From positions 3,224,001-3,288,000 of the forward strand of contig NZ_CP006367.1 in the NCBI RefSeq assembly GCF_001442755.1: a stretch of DNA of 64,000 nucleotides, written 5' to 3'. A model generated the notes under the pieces. It was not told the DNA's origin. It did not search any database and was given only the letters and a program-made list of their open reading frames with translations. Positions 19,892 through 29,712 of this stretch are shown here, piece after piece. Both the position numbers and the translations under genes were made by a program. Numbering within the stretch: the stretch's first letter is position 1; each line of letters begins with the position of its first letter. Source of the stretch: Aureimonas sp. AU20 (lineage in GTDB: Bacteria > Pseudomonadota > Alphaproteobacteria > Rhizobiales > Rhizobiaceae).

Positions 19892-20527
19892 TCAGCGATA
19901 AACCAATTTGCTTATCAGCGTCCGTCGCCGCTCCCAGCCGGCGCGCTCGAGTTCGGGGCTGGCAGCTGGCGCTTCGGGATAGCCCAGGCAGAAATAGCCG
20001 ATGAAGCGCCAGCCGGTCGGAACGTCCAGAATGCCTATTACCTCGGCGGGGTCGAGGATCGACACCCAGCCAAGGCCCAGCCCCTCCGCCCGGGCGGCGA
20101 GCCAGAGCGTATGGGCGGCGAGCACCGCGCTGTAGGCCGCCGTTTCCGGCATGGAGCGTCGGCCGAGCCCATTCAGTTGCGCGGGGTCGGGATCGGCGAA
20201 GAGCGCGAACTGAACCGGCGCCGCCTCCATTCCCTCCAACTTCAGCCGGGCATAGAGGGTCGCGCGCGCTCCCGCCTGCTTCTCAGTCGCGAGTGCGTTC
20301 TGCCGGGCAAAACCCGCGCGGATCGCGGCGCGGCGCGCGGGATCGCTCACCAGAATGAAGCGCCAGGGCTCACTGAGGCCGACGGAGGGGGCAAGCGACG
20401 CGGTTTCCAGGAGACGCTCCAGCGTCCCCTCCGGCAGCGGGTCGCGGCGAAAGTGCCTGACGTCGCGCCGCCATTCGAAAAGGGTCCGCAGTTCGGCGCG
20501 AAAGGCGGCGTTGAACTGCGGTGTCAG
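19892..20527 (-). CDS. bluB: 5,6-dimethylbenzimidazole synthase BluB (CTG start proposed)
   Basis: Flavin-destroying nitroreductase-fold enzyme that turns FMNH2 into dimethylbenzimidazole for cobalamin. Motifs: FEWRRDVRHFRRDPLP, SVGLSEPWRFILV, RLKLEGMEAAPVQFALF, LWLAARAEGLGLGWVSILDP and GYFCLGYPE. The first GTG/ATG/TTG in frame is GTG 20350, which would remove 59 conserved residues including the RRDVRHF flavin region. The frame is open to just inside zapA with no conventional start. CTG 20527 has GGAG 8 nt upstream and overlaps the zapA TGA, giving 211 residues, close to known BluB lengths. Confidence 0.85.
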   Translation of the reverse strand: MTPQFNAAFRAELRTLFEWRRDVRHFRRDPLPEGTLERLLETASLAPSVGLSEPWRFILVSDPARRAAIRAGFARQNALATEKQAGARATLYARLKLEGMEAAPVQFALFADPDPAQLNGLGRRSMPETAAYSAVLAAHTLWLAARAEGLGLGWVSILDPAEVIGILDVPTGWRFIGYFCLGYPEAPAASPELERAGWERRRTLISKLVYR

Positions 20528-20877
20528 CGGCCGGTCTCCAGCCGCTCCGCGATCCGCTCAACGATGTCGCTGACGCCCAGCAGATGCTCGATCAGGCGCT
20601 GGTCGCCCACCGTGGCGGCCAGATCGCCCGCCGAGCCGGCGCGGGCGAGTTCCGCTTCCAGTTCGGCGACGCGCCGGCGCTGTTCAGACAATTCGTCGCT
20701 CACCATGATGGCGGCCATGACGGTGATGCGCAGATCGCCGATCTCGCCGAACGAGCCGCGCAGCTCGTTGATCCGCCCGTCGAGATCGGCGGCGAGGCCG
20801 GTCAGGTGCTCTTCCTCGCCATCGGCGCAGGCCATCCGGTAGGTCTTGCCATCGATGGAAACGACGATCTGGGGCAT
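20524..20877 (-). CDS. zapA: Cell division protein ZapA
   Basis: Cytosolic FtsZ-ring stabiliser. The 117-residue product has an N-terminal ZapA fold (MPQIVVSIDGKTYRMAC, EEHLTGLAADLDGRINELR, GDLRITVMAAIMVSDEL) and a C-terminal coiled coil (QRRRVAELEAELARA). It lies 46 bp after the DUF4164 gene and its TGA overlaps the proposed bluB CTG start. Confidence 0.93.
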   Translation of the reverse strand: MPQIVVSIDGKTYRMACADGEEEHLTGLAADLDGRINELRGSFGEIGDLRITVMAAIMVSDELSEQRRRVAELEAELARAGSAGDLAATVGDQRLIEHLLGVSDIVERIAERLETGR

Positions 20878-20923
20878 GGCGGTCTTTCAGAGGTTCGGCG
20901 GCGTCGGGGCGGAGGGCGAGGCG

Positions 20924-21205
20924 CTAGCCCCGGCGCTGCGCCAGGACGTCGCGGATCGTCTCCATGGCGTTGACGAGGCGGCGCGACACTTCGCGGTTGG
21001 CCGCGTCGAGGCGCGAAGCGCGCGTCAGCGCCGCGTCCAGTTCGGTGGCGAGGCGGGAGCGGTCGGCCGTCATGCGCTGCACCTCCTCCTCGGCGGAAAC
21101 GACGATGTGGTCACGCGAGACGCGCCTCTCCACCGCACGCTCCAAACGCTCGAGAGCCGCTTGAAGGCGATTCGTCGCGTCGGTCAGCGGGCCCGCGTCC
21201 GGCAT
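20924..21205 (-). CDS. DUF4164 coiled-coil protein
   Basis: The 93-residue product starts MPDAGPLTDATNRLQAALERLERAVERRV and is almost entirely predicted coiled coil, ending RLVNAMETIRDVLAQRRG. It fits DUF4164, a small family found beside zapA in Hyphomicrobiales. AAGGGG lies about 6 nt before ATG 21205; the longer frame to 21274 lacks support. Probably co-transcribed with zapA and perhaps division-related, by context only. Confidence 0.8.
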   Translation of the reverse strand: MPDAGPLTDATNRLQAALERLERAVERRVSRDHIVVSAEEEVQRMTADRSRLATELDAALTRASRLDAANREVSRRLVNAMETIRDVLAQRRG

Positions 21206-21642
21206 GAAAACCCCTTTTCCCTCACCCTTCGAGACATCGGCGGCCCGGCCGAACGCCAGAGCTCGGAAGGCCACCCACCCGCTTTAACGGGAACGCAAGG
21301 GCGTGAAAAGCTTTTCCACGCCGGAGCTTCGCGCCGCGATGATTGACAGGCGCGAAGAACCTATGATGAGTGCGCGCGACAGGCGCCGAGTGTCACTCGC
21401 AAGGCGCATCCGGGAGGACGTTCGACCCATGCCTTTCGCCCAGAGGCCCGCTTCCCCCTCGCGCCCGGCCCCGCGCCGCCCGCGTGCGACGCGCGCCTTC
21501 GGAGCGAAGGGCGCCGCCTTCTCCTGATCCCTCTTCGTCCGGCGCCCCGCCGGCGCCATGCCATCGCAGCCCGCCGCCGCTCCCCTGGCGCCGGCGAATT
21601 CGGACGAGGCCCGGCGGCCTCGCCCTCCAGGAAAGGAAGACC
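21206..21642. promoter_or_regulatory. Divergent intergenic region before gap, with a palindrome
   Basis: 437 bp between the DUF4164 gene and gap. It holds a near-perfect palindrome centred on AAGCTT (21300-21322: GGCGTGAAAAG / CTTTTCCACGCC), a possible operator. A TTGACA hexamer lies about 25 bp further, but no well-spaced -10 partner is evident. Short open frames here look like compositional artefacts. Confidence 0.4.
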
Positions 21643-22656
<1,014 letters not shown>

Positions 22657-22661
22657 ACCCG

Positions 22662-23222
22662 ATGAGCTTCCAGCCCCTCTCCGCGCGCGACGTCCGCTGG
22701 GCGCCCGTTTCCGGGCCGGGGCTGGAGCACCTGCATCTGACGGCGACGCCGGACGGCGTCGTCGCCCGCTCGGTCGTGATCGGCGAGCGGGGCGGACGCG
22801 CCTATGGCGTTTCCTACGAAATCCGGCTCGACACGCTTTGGCATGTCGAGCGGTTCGAGATCGTCGCCACGCATGGCGACCACCTAACGCTCATACAGGA
22901 TCGGCCCGGCCGCTGGATAACCACCGATGGTACGGAGCGCGCCGATCTTCACGGCTGCCTCGACATCGACCTTGCAGGCACGCCCTTCACCAACACGCTG
23001 CCGATCCGCCGCCTCGGCGAGGCCCTTGCCGCGCCGGCCGAGCTGCGCATGGTCTATGTGCCGTTCGACACGTTCGAGCCCGTCGTGGACGCGCAGCGCT
23101 ACACCCGGCTGGCGCCGCGCCTCTTCCGCTACGAGGCGGTGGACCGGACCTTCGCGGCCGACCTGCCGGTGGACGAGGACGGCCTCGTCACAGACTATCC
23201 CACCCTATTCAAACGCCTTTGA
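22662..23222 (+). CDS. Putative glycolipid-binding domain protein (DUF1089)
   Basis: The 186-residue product starts MSFQPLSARDVRWAPV and resembles the DUF1089 family: LEHLHLTATPDGVVARSVVIGERGGRAYGVSYEIRLD, GRWITTDGTERADLHGCLDIDLAGTPFTNTLPIRRL, MVYVPFD and RYTRLAPRLFRYEA. No signal peptide. It sits 5 bp after gap and 45 bp before pgk, so it is co-transcribed with glycolytic genes, although a link to glycolysis is unproven. The intergenic hairpin before pgk (GGGCGCC / GGCGCCC, 23229-23248) could modulate expression. Confidence 0.85.
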   Translation: MSFQPLSARDVRWAPVSGPGLEHLHLTATPDGVVARSVVIGERGGRAYGVSYEIRLDTLWHVERFEIVATHGDHLTLIQDRPGRWITTDGTERADLHGCLDIDLAGTPFTNTLPIRRLGEALAAPAELRMVYVPFDTFEPVVDAQRYTRLAPRLFRYEAVDRTFAADLPVDEDGLVTDYPTLFKRL

Positions 23223-23267
23223 GGCGCCGGGCGCCTTTCGCGGCGCCCCTTCCGACGGAGCCATGAG

Positions 23268-24461
23268 ATGACGCTGTTCAAGACGCTCGACCAAGCCGAC
23301 CTCCAGGGTAAGCGCGTTCTCGTGCGGGTGGACCTCAACGTTCCCATGAAGGACGGGCGGGTGAGCGACGCGACGCGCATCGAGCGCATCCTGCCGACGA
23401 TCCGCGAGATCTCCGACAAGGGCGGGCGCGTCCTTCTCCTAGCCCATTTCGGTCGTCCCAAGGGCAAGGTCGATCCCGAGCAGTCTTTGGCGCCGATCGC
23501 CCCCGTCCTTTCGGAAAAGCTCGGCCGCCCCGTGGGCTTTGCCGAGGATTGCGTCGGCCCGGTGGCGGACGGCATCGTCGCCAACATGAAGGACGGCGAC
23601 GTCCTGCTTCTGGAAAACACTCGTTTCCATGCCGGTGAAGAGAAGAACGACGAGGCTTTCGTTGCCGAACTGGCGAGCCTCGGCGACGTATACGTCAACG
23701 ACGCCTTCTCGGCCGCGCACCGCGCCCATGCCTCGACCGAAGGGCTCGCCCATCACCTGCCCTCCTATTGCGGGCGCACGATGCAGGCCGAGCTGGAGGC
23801 GCTGGAAAAGGGTCTCGGCAACCCGGAAAAGCCGGTGATCGCCATCGTCGGCGGCGCCAAGGTCTCGACCAAGATCGACCTCCTGCAGAACCTCGTCGCC
23901 AAGGTGGACTGCCTCGTGATCGGCGGCGGCATGGCCAACACGTTCCTGGCCGCGCAAGGGATCGATGTCGGCAAGTCGCTCTGCGAGCACGATCTCGCCG
24001 ACACGGCGCGCCAGATCCTCGAAAAGGCCAAGACGGCGAACTGCACCATCCTTCTGCCGACCGACGCCGTGGTGGCGCGGGAGTTCAAGGCCAATGCGGC
24101 GAACGAGACGGTCGCCGTCGCCTCCGTTCCGGCCGACGCGATGATCCTCGATGTCGGCCCGGCCAGCGTCGAAGAGATCAAAAGCTGGATCGAGAAGTCC
24201 AAGACGCTGGTCTGGAACGGCCCGCTCGGCGCCTTCGAGATCGAGCCCTTCGACCGGGCGACCATGGCGGCCGCGCGCTTTGCGGCCGACCAGACCGAGG
24301 CCGGCAAGCTCGTCTCCGTGGCGGGCGGCGGCGACACGGTGGCCGCGCTGAATCAGGCCGGCGTCGCGGAGCGCTTCACCTATGTCTCGACCGCCGGCGG
24401 CGCCTTCCTGGAATGGATGGAAGGCAAGGCCCTTCCCGGCGTCGAGGCCTTGAAGGCCTGA
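23268..24461 (+). CDS. pgk: Phosphoglycerate kinase
   Basis: Forms ATP and 3-phosphoglycerate from 1,3-bisphosphoglycerate. The 397-residue product has [16 protein letters not shown], the FGRPKG substrate region, [13 protein letters not shown], the nucleotide-binding [14 protein letters not shown] and GGGMANTF, and [12 protein letters not shown] near the C-terminus. GGAG lies upstream of ATG 23268. It belongs to the gap-DUF1089-pgk operon; an SGNH hydrolase gene follows 28 bp later. Confidence 0.98.
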   Translation: MTLFKTLDQADLQGKRVLVRVDLNVPMKDGRVSDATRIERILPTIREISDKGGRVLLLAHFGRPKGKVDPEQSLAPIAPVLSEKLGRPVGFAEDCVGPVADGIVANMKDGDVLLLENTRFHAGEEKNDEAFVAELASLGDVYVNDAFSAAHRAHASTEGLAHHLPSYCGRTMQAELEALEKGLGNPEKPVIAIVGGAKVSTKIDLLQNLVAKVDCLVIGGGMANTFLAAQGIDVGKSLCEHDLADTARQILEKAKTANCTILLPTDAVVAREFKANAANETVAVASVPADAMILDVGPASVEEIKSWIEKSKTLVWNGPLGAFEIEPFDRATMAAARFAADQTEAGKLVSVAGGGDTVAALNQAGVAERFTYVSTAGGAFLEWMEGKALPGVEALKA

Positions 24462-24489
24462 CGATCACGACCGAAGGAGGGTTTCATCC

Positions 24490-25215
24490 GTGACGGACAC
24501 GCTGCTCTCCTGGCTGCTCCTGCCGGTCTATATCTGGCAGGGCATCGGCATCCGTCGCCGCATCGAGCGGATGCCCCCCGCCGCCGGCCCGCAACACGGG
24601 CTGGTCGGCCCCGGCGACGATGCACCAAGCATTCGGCTTCTGGTGATCGGTGATTCCTCGGCGGCCGGCGTCGGCGTCGAGCGGGTGGAGGAAAGCCTTG
24701 CCCCGCGCTTGGCCGAACGCCTCTACGCGCTGACGGGCCGGGTCGTCGCCTGGCGCGCGGCGGGCTCCAACTCCGCCGTCTCGGCCGAGGTGCGCGACTA
24801 TGTCGTGCCGCTTCTGCCCTATGACAGCTTCACCCATATCGTCCTGTCGATCGGCACCAACGACATCAAGAACTTTCATTCCGGCCGGCGCTTCAAACGC
24901 GCCTTCGGAACGCTTCTCTACGCCCTGCGCGCCCGCTGGCCGGAAGCGCGCATCGTCTGGTCGCAGCCCGTCGACATGCTGCGGGTGCCCGCCCTGCCGC
25001 GCGGGTTGGCGCTGGTTCTGGAACTGCGCGGCCGCATCCTGCGCCGCATCGGCACGCGCCTTTGCCTGGAGCGCGGCGCGGTGCCCGCTACGACCCTGCC
25101 GCGCGTCGAACCGCTCGGCTTCTCGCGCGACGGGTTCCACGCCTCGGCCGAAGGCCATGCTTATGTCGCGGGGCATCTGGCGACCTATTGCCTGGGCGAG
25201 CGGGCCGAGGCCTGA
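24490..25215 (+). CDS. SGNH/GDSL-type esterase
   Basis: The 241-residue product begins with a hydrophobic N-terminal helix (MTDTLLSWLLLPVYIWQGIGI), perhaps a membrane anchor, then the SGNH blocks: VIGDSSAAGVG (Ser), AAGSNSAV (Gly), SIGTNDIKNF (Asn) and RDGFHASAEGHAYVA (Asp/His). The active site appears complete. The start is GTG 24490 with AAGGAGG about 10 nt upstream. It lies 28 bp behind pgk and may be co-transcribed. Substrate unknown. Confidence 0.88.
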   Translation: MTDTLLSWLLLPVYIWQGIGIRRRIERMPPAAGPQHGLVGPGDDAPSIRLLVIGDSSAAGVGVERVEESLAPRLAERLYALTGRVVAWRAAGSNSAVSAEVRDYVVPLLPYDSFTHIVLSIGTNDIKNFHSGRRFKRAFGTLLYALRARWPEARIVWSQPVDMLRVPALPRGLALVLELRGRILRRIGTRLCLERGAVPATTLPRVEPLGFSRDGFHASAEGHAYVAGHLATYCLGERAEA

Positions 25216-25473
25216 GAGGCTGTCCGAGCCGTCCCGGCGCGCCCATCACGGGAAGCGGTCTTTCGCAACATAGGTTAAGAAAACTTCATCGAGTGCGATG
25301 GATTGCGGCAAGATTTGCGCCGCATCCCTGCCTTAGGAGAACTGCTAGCGCAGCCCCTCACGGTTTCAAGACTCGCAAGTCGCGAATTGTCGAAGCTCCG
25401 GCGATCAAAAGCCGCGCCGCACGCTTCAGCCCCGATCCCCAGACGGATCGCCCGCGACCTTGGATGCATCGCC

Positions 25474-27291
25474 ATGTCGGCCCTGTCCCAGTCTTTTTCC
25501 GCCTATTCCAAGGCTCTCGCCCTTCTGCGCCCGGAGCGCGGCCGGGCGTTGGGCATCGTCCTCGCCGGCATCGCCGTCGCGGGCATTCAGGTCGCCGAGC
25601 CGGTCCTGTTCGGCCATGCGATCAACGCGCTTCTTTCCGGCGGTGGCGCGCTGTCGCTCGTGCTCCTCTGGGGCGCGGCGAGCTTCGTGTCCTTTCTGTC
25701 GGCCATGGTGATCTCGCTGCTGGCCGACCGGCTCATGCATCGCCGCCGGCTCGCGGCCATGGCGACCTTTCTGGAGCATGTCCTGGCGCTGCCGGCCTCG
25801 TTCCATTCGCGCTCACAGTCCGGCCGCCTGATGCGGGTGATGATTTCGGGCGTCGACACACTGTTCGGCTTCTGGCTGCCGCTGTTTCGCGAGCAGATCG
25901 GCAATGTCGTCGCGCTGACTGTTCTCCTGCCCGTGGCCTTCTGGATGAACTGGCGCCTCGCCGCGCTGCTCGGGCTGCTGATCGTGGTCTACACGCTGGT
26001 CAATCTCGCCGTGGTGCGCCGCACCTCGGGCGGCCAGAGCGAGGTCGAAGACCACTTCACGCAGGTCTCCGGCACGGTGGGCGAACTCTTCGGTAATGTG
26101 CCGATGCTCCAGAGCTTCCTGGCGGTGCCCAAGGAGATCCACTCCGTCCGCTCCTCGCTCGATCGCATCCTGTCGGCGCAATATCCCGTGCTCAACTGGT
26201 GGGCTGTCATGGCGGTGCTGACGCGCGGCGCCTCCTCGATCTCGATCGTCGCCATCTTCGCCTATGGCGCCTGGCTCGCCTCGCGCGGCCTTTCCACCGT
26301 GGGCGAGATCGTCTCCTTCGTCGGCTTCGCGACGCTGCTGATCGGCCGGCTCGACCAACTCACCGGCTTCCTCATGGGCCTCTTCACCCGCGCGCCCATG
26401 CTGGTGCAGTTCTTCGCCGTCCTGCGCGAGCGCACCGACGTGATCGAGTTCACGGACGCGCAGCCGCTGAAGATCACCGAAGGCCGCGTGCGCTTCGAGA
26501 ATGTCGAGTTTCGCTACCCCGAAGGCTCGGGCGCGGTGCGCGGGCTCGACTTCGAGGCCGCGCCCGGCGAGACGGTGGCGATCGTCGGCCCGACGGGCTC
26601 GGGCAAGTCCACCGCGCTGGCGCTTCTCCAGCGCGCCTACGACCCGGAAAAAGGCCGCATCACGATCGACGGGCAGGACATCCGCCATGTCACGCTGAAC
26701 TCGCTGCGCGGCTCGATCGGCGTCGTGTTCCAAGAGGCCGGCCTGTTCAACCGCACGATCCGCGAGAACATCGCGATCGGCCGGCCGGAGGCCTCGATGG
26801 GCGAGATCGAGGAGGCGGCCAAGCTCGCCGGCGCCTTCGACTTCATCCAGCGCAAGGAGGACGGCTTCTCCGCCATGGTGGGCGAGCGCGGCGCCGGCCT
26901 GTCGGGCGGCGAGCGCCAGCGCCTTGCCATCGCCCGCGCGCTGCTCAAGGACGCTCCGATCCTGATCTTGGACGAGGCGACCTCGGCGCTCGACACCGCG
27001 ACGGAAACGCGCCTCCAATCGGCGCTGGAGCGGCTACGCGCCGGGCGCACGACCTTCGTCATCGCCCATCGCCTTTCGACCATCCGCTCGGCCGACCGGA
27101 TCATCGTTCTCGACAATGGCGCGATCGTCGAGACCGGGACCTTCGACGAACTGGTGGCGCAGGGCGGCGTCTTCGCGGGCCTAGCGCGCGATGCCGGCGT
27201 GTCCTCGCTCCGCCGCCCCCTGTCCGAAGCGCTGACGCAGGACAACGCGCCGGCGGGCGACGGCGAGGGTTTCATGGAAGCGGCGGAGTAG
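25474..27291 (+). CDS. ndvA: ABC exporter fused permease/ATPase, NdvA-like
   Basis: A 605-residue half-transporter: a six-helix ABC membrane domain in the first 330 residues, then an ATPase domain with Walker A GPTGSGKST, Q-loop VVFQEAGLFN, signature LSGGERQR, Walker B ILILDEATSALD and H-loop AHRLS. EPVLFG near the start, AQYPVLNWWA and LLIARLDQ-type motifs (LLIGRLDQL) resemble NdvA, the cyclic beta-1,2-glucan exporter of rhizobia and brucellae. The start MSALSQSFSAYSKAL was chosen over an upstream GC-rich extension. No ndvB is visible, so the substrate is inferred from resemblance only. The 258 bp upstream hold no gene. Confidence 0.8.
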   Translation: MSALSQSFSAYSKALALLRPERGRALGIVLAGIAVAGIQVAEPVLFGHAINALLSGGGALSLVLLWGAASFVSFLSAMVISLLADRLMHRRRLAAMATFLEHVLALPASFHSRSQSGRLMRVMISGVDTLFGFWLPLFREQIGNVVALTVLLPVAFWMNWRLAALLGLLIVVYTLVNLAVVRRTSGGQSEVEDHFTQVSGTVGELFGNVPMLQSFLAVPKEIHSVRSSLDRILSAQYPVLNWWAVMAVLTRGASSISIVAIFAYGAWLASRGLSTVGEIVSFVGFATLLIGRLDQLTGFLMGLFTRAPMLVQFFAVLRERTDVIEFTDAQPLKITEGRVRFENVEFRYPEGSGAVRGLDFEAAPGETVAIVGPTGSGKSTALALLQRAYDPEKGRITIDGQDIRHVTLNSLRGSIGVVFQEAGLFNRTIRENIAIGRPEASMGEIEEAAKLAGAFDFIQRKEDGFSAMVGERGAGLSGGERQRLAIARALLKDAPILILDEATSALDTATETRLQSALERLRAGRTTFVIAHRLSTIRSADRIIVLDNGAIVETGTFDELVAQGGVFAGLARDAGVSSLRRPLSEALTQDNAPAGDGEGFMEAAE

Positions 27292-27313
27292 CACGCCCGA
27301 GGCGAGGGAGACG

Positions 27314-28345
27314 TCAGTCCCCCTCGTCCTCGTATCCGACGAGATGGAGCGGGCGGGCGCGCACGCCGCGCAGCGAGCACCAGCGCACCAGCGCCTCCTC
27401 GCGCCCATGCGTGACCCAGACCTCCTGCGGCGCGATCTCGGCGATGGTCAGGGTCAGCTCGTCCCAGTCGCAATGGTCCGACAGGATCAGGGGCAGCTCG
27501 ACACCGCGCTGCCGCGCCCGGCCGCGCACCCGCATCCAGCCCGACGCGAAGCAGGCCACGGGGTCGGGAAAGCGCCGCGCCCATTTGTCGGCGAAGGCCG
27601 AGGGCGGGCCGACAACGATGGCGCCGGCGAACTCGGCCTTGGCCGCCCCTTCGTCGCTCTTGGCGCGCGCGATCGTAGCGGGCCGGAGCTCGCCAAGATC
27701 GATCCCCTCGCTCTCGTAGAAGTCGCAGAGCTTCTTCAGCGCGCCGTGGATGTAGATCGGCTCGCGGTATCCTTCCTCGCGCAGCATGCGAATGACGCGC
27801 TGCGCCTTGCCCAGCGCATAGGCGCCGACGAGATGGGCGCGCTCGGGAAACTGGCGCGTGGAGGCGATGAGCTTGCGCACCTCGCCGCGCGAGTCGGGGT
27901 GGCGGAAGACCGGCAGGGCGAAGGTCGCCTCGGTGATGAAGACATCGCAGGGCACCGGCTCGAAGGGCTCGGCGGTCGGGTCCTCCCGCCGCTTGTAGTC
28001 GCCGGACGCGACGATGCGCATGCCCTCCCATTCCACCAGGATCTGCGCCGAGCCCAAAACATGGCCGGCGGGGTGGAAGGACACGGCGACGCCGTTCACC
28101 CGGAGCACCTCCCCCCAGGGCGCCTCCTGCCGCGCCCCGGCAAAATCCTCGCCATAGCGCAGCGCCATGATGGCAAGCGTCCGGCGCGTCGCCAGCACAT
28201 GCTCGTGCCCTGAGCGAGCATGGTCGGCATGCCCATGGGTGATCAGCGCGCGCCCCACGGGGCGCACGGGGTCGATATAGAAGTCGCCGGGTGGGCAATA
28301 GAGCCCGTTCGGCGTCGGGCGAAGCAGGTCTTCGAAACGGGCCAT
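27314..28345 (-). CDS. Ligase-associated DNA exonuclease (MBL/beta-CASP type)
   Basis: The 343-residue product matches the ligase-associated exonuclease family, usually encoded with an ATP-dependent DNA ligase, a DEXH helicase and the PdeM endonuclease. It has the MBL motif THGHADHARSGH, FHPAGHVLGSAQI, VASGDYKRREDP, FITEATFALPVFRHP, a beta-CASP region with GAYALGKAQRVIRML, and LSDHCDWDEL. It starts at ATG 28345, divergent from the methyltransferase. No ligase gene adjoins it; the helicase and PdeM lie 2.8 and 8.3 kb away. Confidence 0.9.
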   Translation of the reverse strand: MARFEDLLRPTPNGLYCPPGDFYIDPVRPVGRALITHGHADHARSGHEHVLATRRTLAIMALRYGEDFAGARQEAPWGEVLRVNGVAVSFHPAGHVLGSAQILVEWEGMRIVASGDYKRREDPTAEPFEPVPCDVFITEATFALPVFRHPDSRGEVRKLIASTRQFPERAHLVGAYALGKAQRVIRMLREEGYREPIYIHGALKKLCDFYESEGIDLGELRPATIARAKSDEGAAKAEFAGAIVVGPPSAFADKWARRFPDPVACFASGWMRVRGRARQRGVELPLILSDHCDWDELTLTIAEIAPQEVWVTHGREEALVRWCSLRGVRARPLHLVGYEDEGD

Positions 28346-28567
28346 GCGCGAAGAGATAGGCGCTCGGGCCTCCAGCGGTAGCGCCGGGATGTCGGCCGCT
28401 GCCAGTTGGCGCGGGGCTGCCCGGCCGCTGCGCCCCCGCCGCCCCGTTGCGGATGGAGCCGATCGAGACGCCCGGCATCGAACCAAGGTGTCGGCAGGCC
28501 TGAAAATCCGCTTGCGCGGCGGGAGGCCGCGCCCGATAAGCGGGCGCTCCTGCCGGGAACACGCCCC

Positions 28568-29485
28568 TTGCCCCACGACACCCACCGCTCCGGCAACCCG
28601 CTGGCCGACCGGCGCGCCGACTATGCCGAATCCTATGCCGGCGCGCGCGACTATGCCGCCGCCGCCGACCTCATGCGCCAGGCCGTGGAACTCGCGCCCG
28701 GCTGGACGCTCGGCCGGATGCGCCTCGGCGCCTTTCTGGAGGAAACGGGCGAGCGGGAGGAAGCCTTGCGGCTCTACCGCGCGGCTTTGGCCGAGGACGC
28801 GGCCGATCCCTACGGCGCCGGGCTGAAGCTCGCGGCCCTCGGCGCCGCGCCCGTGCCGGAGGCCCCGCCCCCCGCCTTCGTCGCCGGCCTGTTCGACCAG
28901 TATGCCGAAGGGTTCGAGACCGCGCTGGTGCAGCGCCTCGGCTACCGCGTGCCCGACCTCCTGTTCGAGGCCTTGATGGCGCAAAGCCCCTCGCTCCGCT
29001 TCGGTCGCGCGATGGATCTGGGCTGCGGCACGGGGCTGATGGGTGAGCGGCTGCGCCCCGTCACTGAGACGCTGCACGGCGTCGACCTGTCGCCGGGCAT
29101 GCTGGACAAGGCGCGCCGCAAGCGGATCTACGACCATCTGGCGGAAGGCGACGTAGCGCTTGCCGAGGCGCCGGACCGCCGCCTCTACGACCTCCTGACC
29201 GCCGCCGACGTTCTCACCTATCTCGGCGATCTCGCGCCCGTCTTCGCCCGCGCGGCCAAGCTTCTGGCGCCCGGCGGTCTTTTCGCCTTTTCGGTGGAGG
29301 CGGACGACGGCACGGAGGGCGGCTACGCCCTGCGCCCATCCCTGCGCTACGCCCACGCGCCCGCTTGGCTGGCGGCAGGCCTTGCCGAGGCCGGCTTCAC
29401 GCTCCTGTCGGAGCGGCGCGAGGAGCTGCGGCGCGACCGGGGCGAGCCGGTACGCGGCGCCTTGCTCGTCGCGATGAAGCGCTAA
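28568..29485 (+). CDS. Class I SAM methyltransferase with N-terminal TPR
   Basis: The 305-residue product from TTG 28568 begins (M)PHDTHRSGNPLADRRADYAES, followed by a TPR-like region (ADLMRQAVELAPGW, EREEALRLYRAALAEDA) and a class I methyltransferase domain with the SAM motif MDLGCGTGLMGERLR near residue 152, GVDLSPGMLDKARRKRIYD and TAADVLTYLGDL. No ATG precedes the conserved N-terminus, so TTG is preferred. Its TAA stop (29483-29485) is the left target-site copy of a MITE-like element. Substrate unknown. Confidence 0.85.
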   Translation: MPHDTHRSGNPLADRRADYAESYAGARDYAAAADLMRQAVELAPGWTLGRMRLGAFLEETGEREEALRLYRAALAEDAADPYGAGLKLAALGAAPVPEAPPPAFVAGLFDQYAEGFETALVQRLGYRVPDLLFEALMAQSPSLRFGRAMDLGCGTGLMGERLRPVTETLHGVDLSPGMLDKARRKRIYDHLAEGDVALAEAPDRRLYDLLTAADVLTYLGDLAPVFARAAKLLAPGGLFAFSVEADDGTEGGYALRPSLRYAHAPAWLAAGLAEAGFTLLSERREELRRDRGEPVRGALLVAMKR

Positions 29486-29633
29486 GAGACCGTTTGACAG
29501 CTCGGCGACGCAGGTCCGTCGAGTGATTTTGCGACGTTCGCGAGGCGCCAAACGCAGTCGATGCCGGCGGCATAGGCGAGGCTTGGCAACGAAGCGCCGG
29601 CGGACCGACCCGACCGAGTTGTCAAACAGTCTC
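29486..29633 (+). mobile_element. MITE-like element, copy 1 (IS5-type ends)
   Basis: 148 bp with terminal inverted repeats, left GAGACCGTTTGACAGCTCGG and right CCGAGTTGTCAAACAGTCTC, flanked by direct TAA (29483-29485 and 29634-29636). The left TAA is the stop codon of the methyltransferase gene. A second copy lies in the window at 57374-57534 in inverted orientation; shared stretches include GGACCGACCCGACCGAGTT and a palindromic core GATGCCGGCGGCAT. No transposase is encoded. The GAGNCTGTTTG-type ends and three-base TNA duplication are typical of IS5-family elements. Confidence 0.8.
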
Positions 29634-29712
29634 TAAAGCGCATGGCCGCCATGCGCGGGCGGGCTTTGTGCGCGAGCGCGCCAGCCTTTAGCCTACTTCA
29701 AGGACACATCCA

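Noticed and set aside
21303..21527. 74-codon plus-strand ORF before gap
   Set aside because: Arg/Pro/Ala-rich, no clear ribosome binding site, no motif, and placed in a likely regulatory region.
23229..23248. Hairpin between the DUF1089 gene and pgk considered as a terminator
   Set aside because: The stem GGGCGCC/GGCGCCC has no T-run and lies inside an apparent operon, so termination is not supported.
26637..28562. A 641-codon minus-strand frame overlapping the ABC exporter and the exonuclease
   Set aside because: It is out of frame with the exonuclease gene and antisense to the ABC gene, with no recognisable domain.
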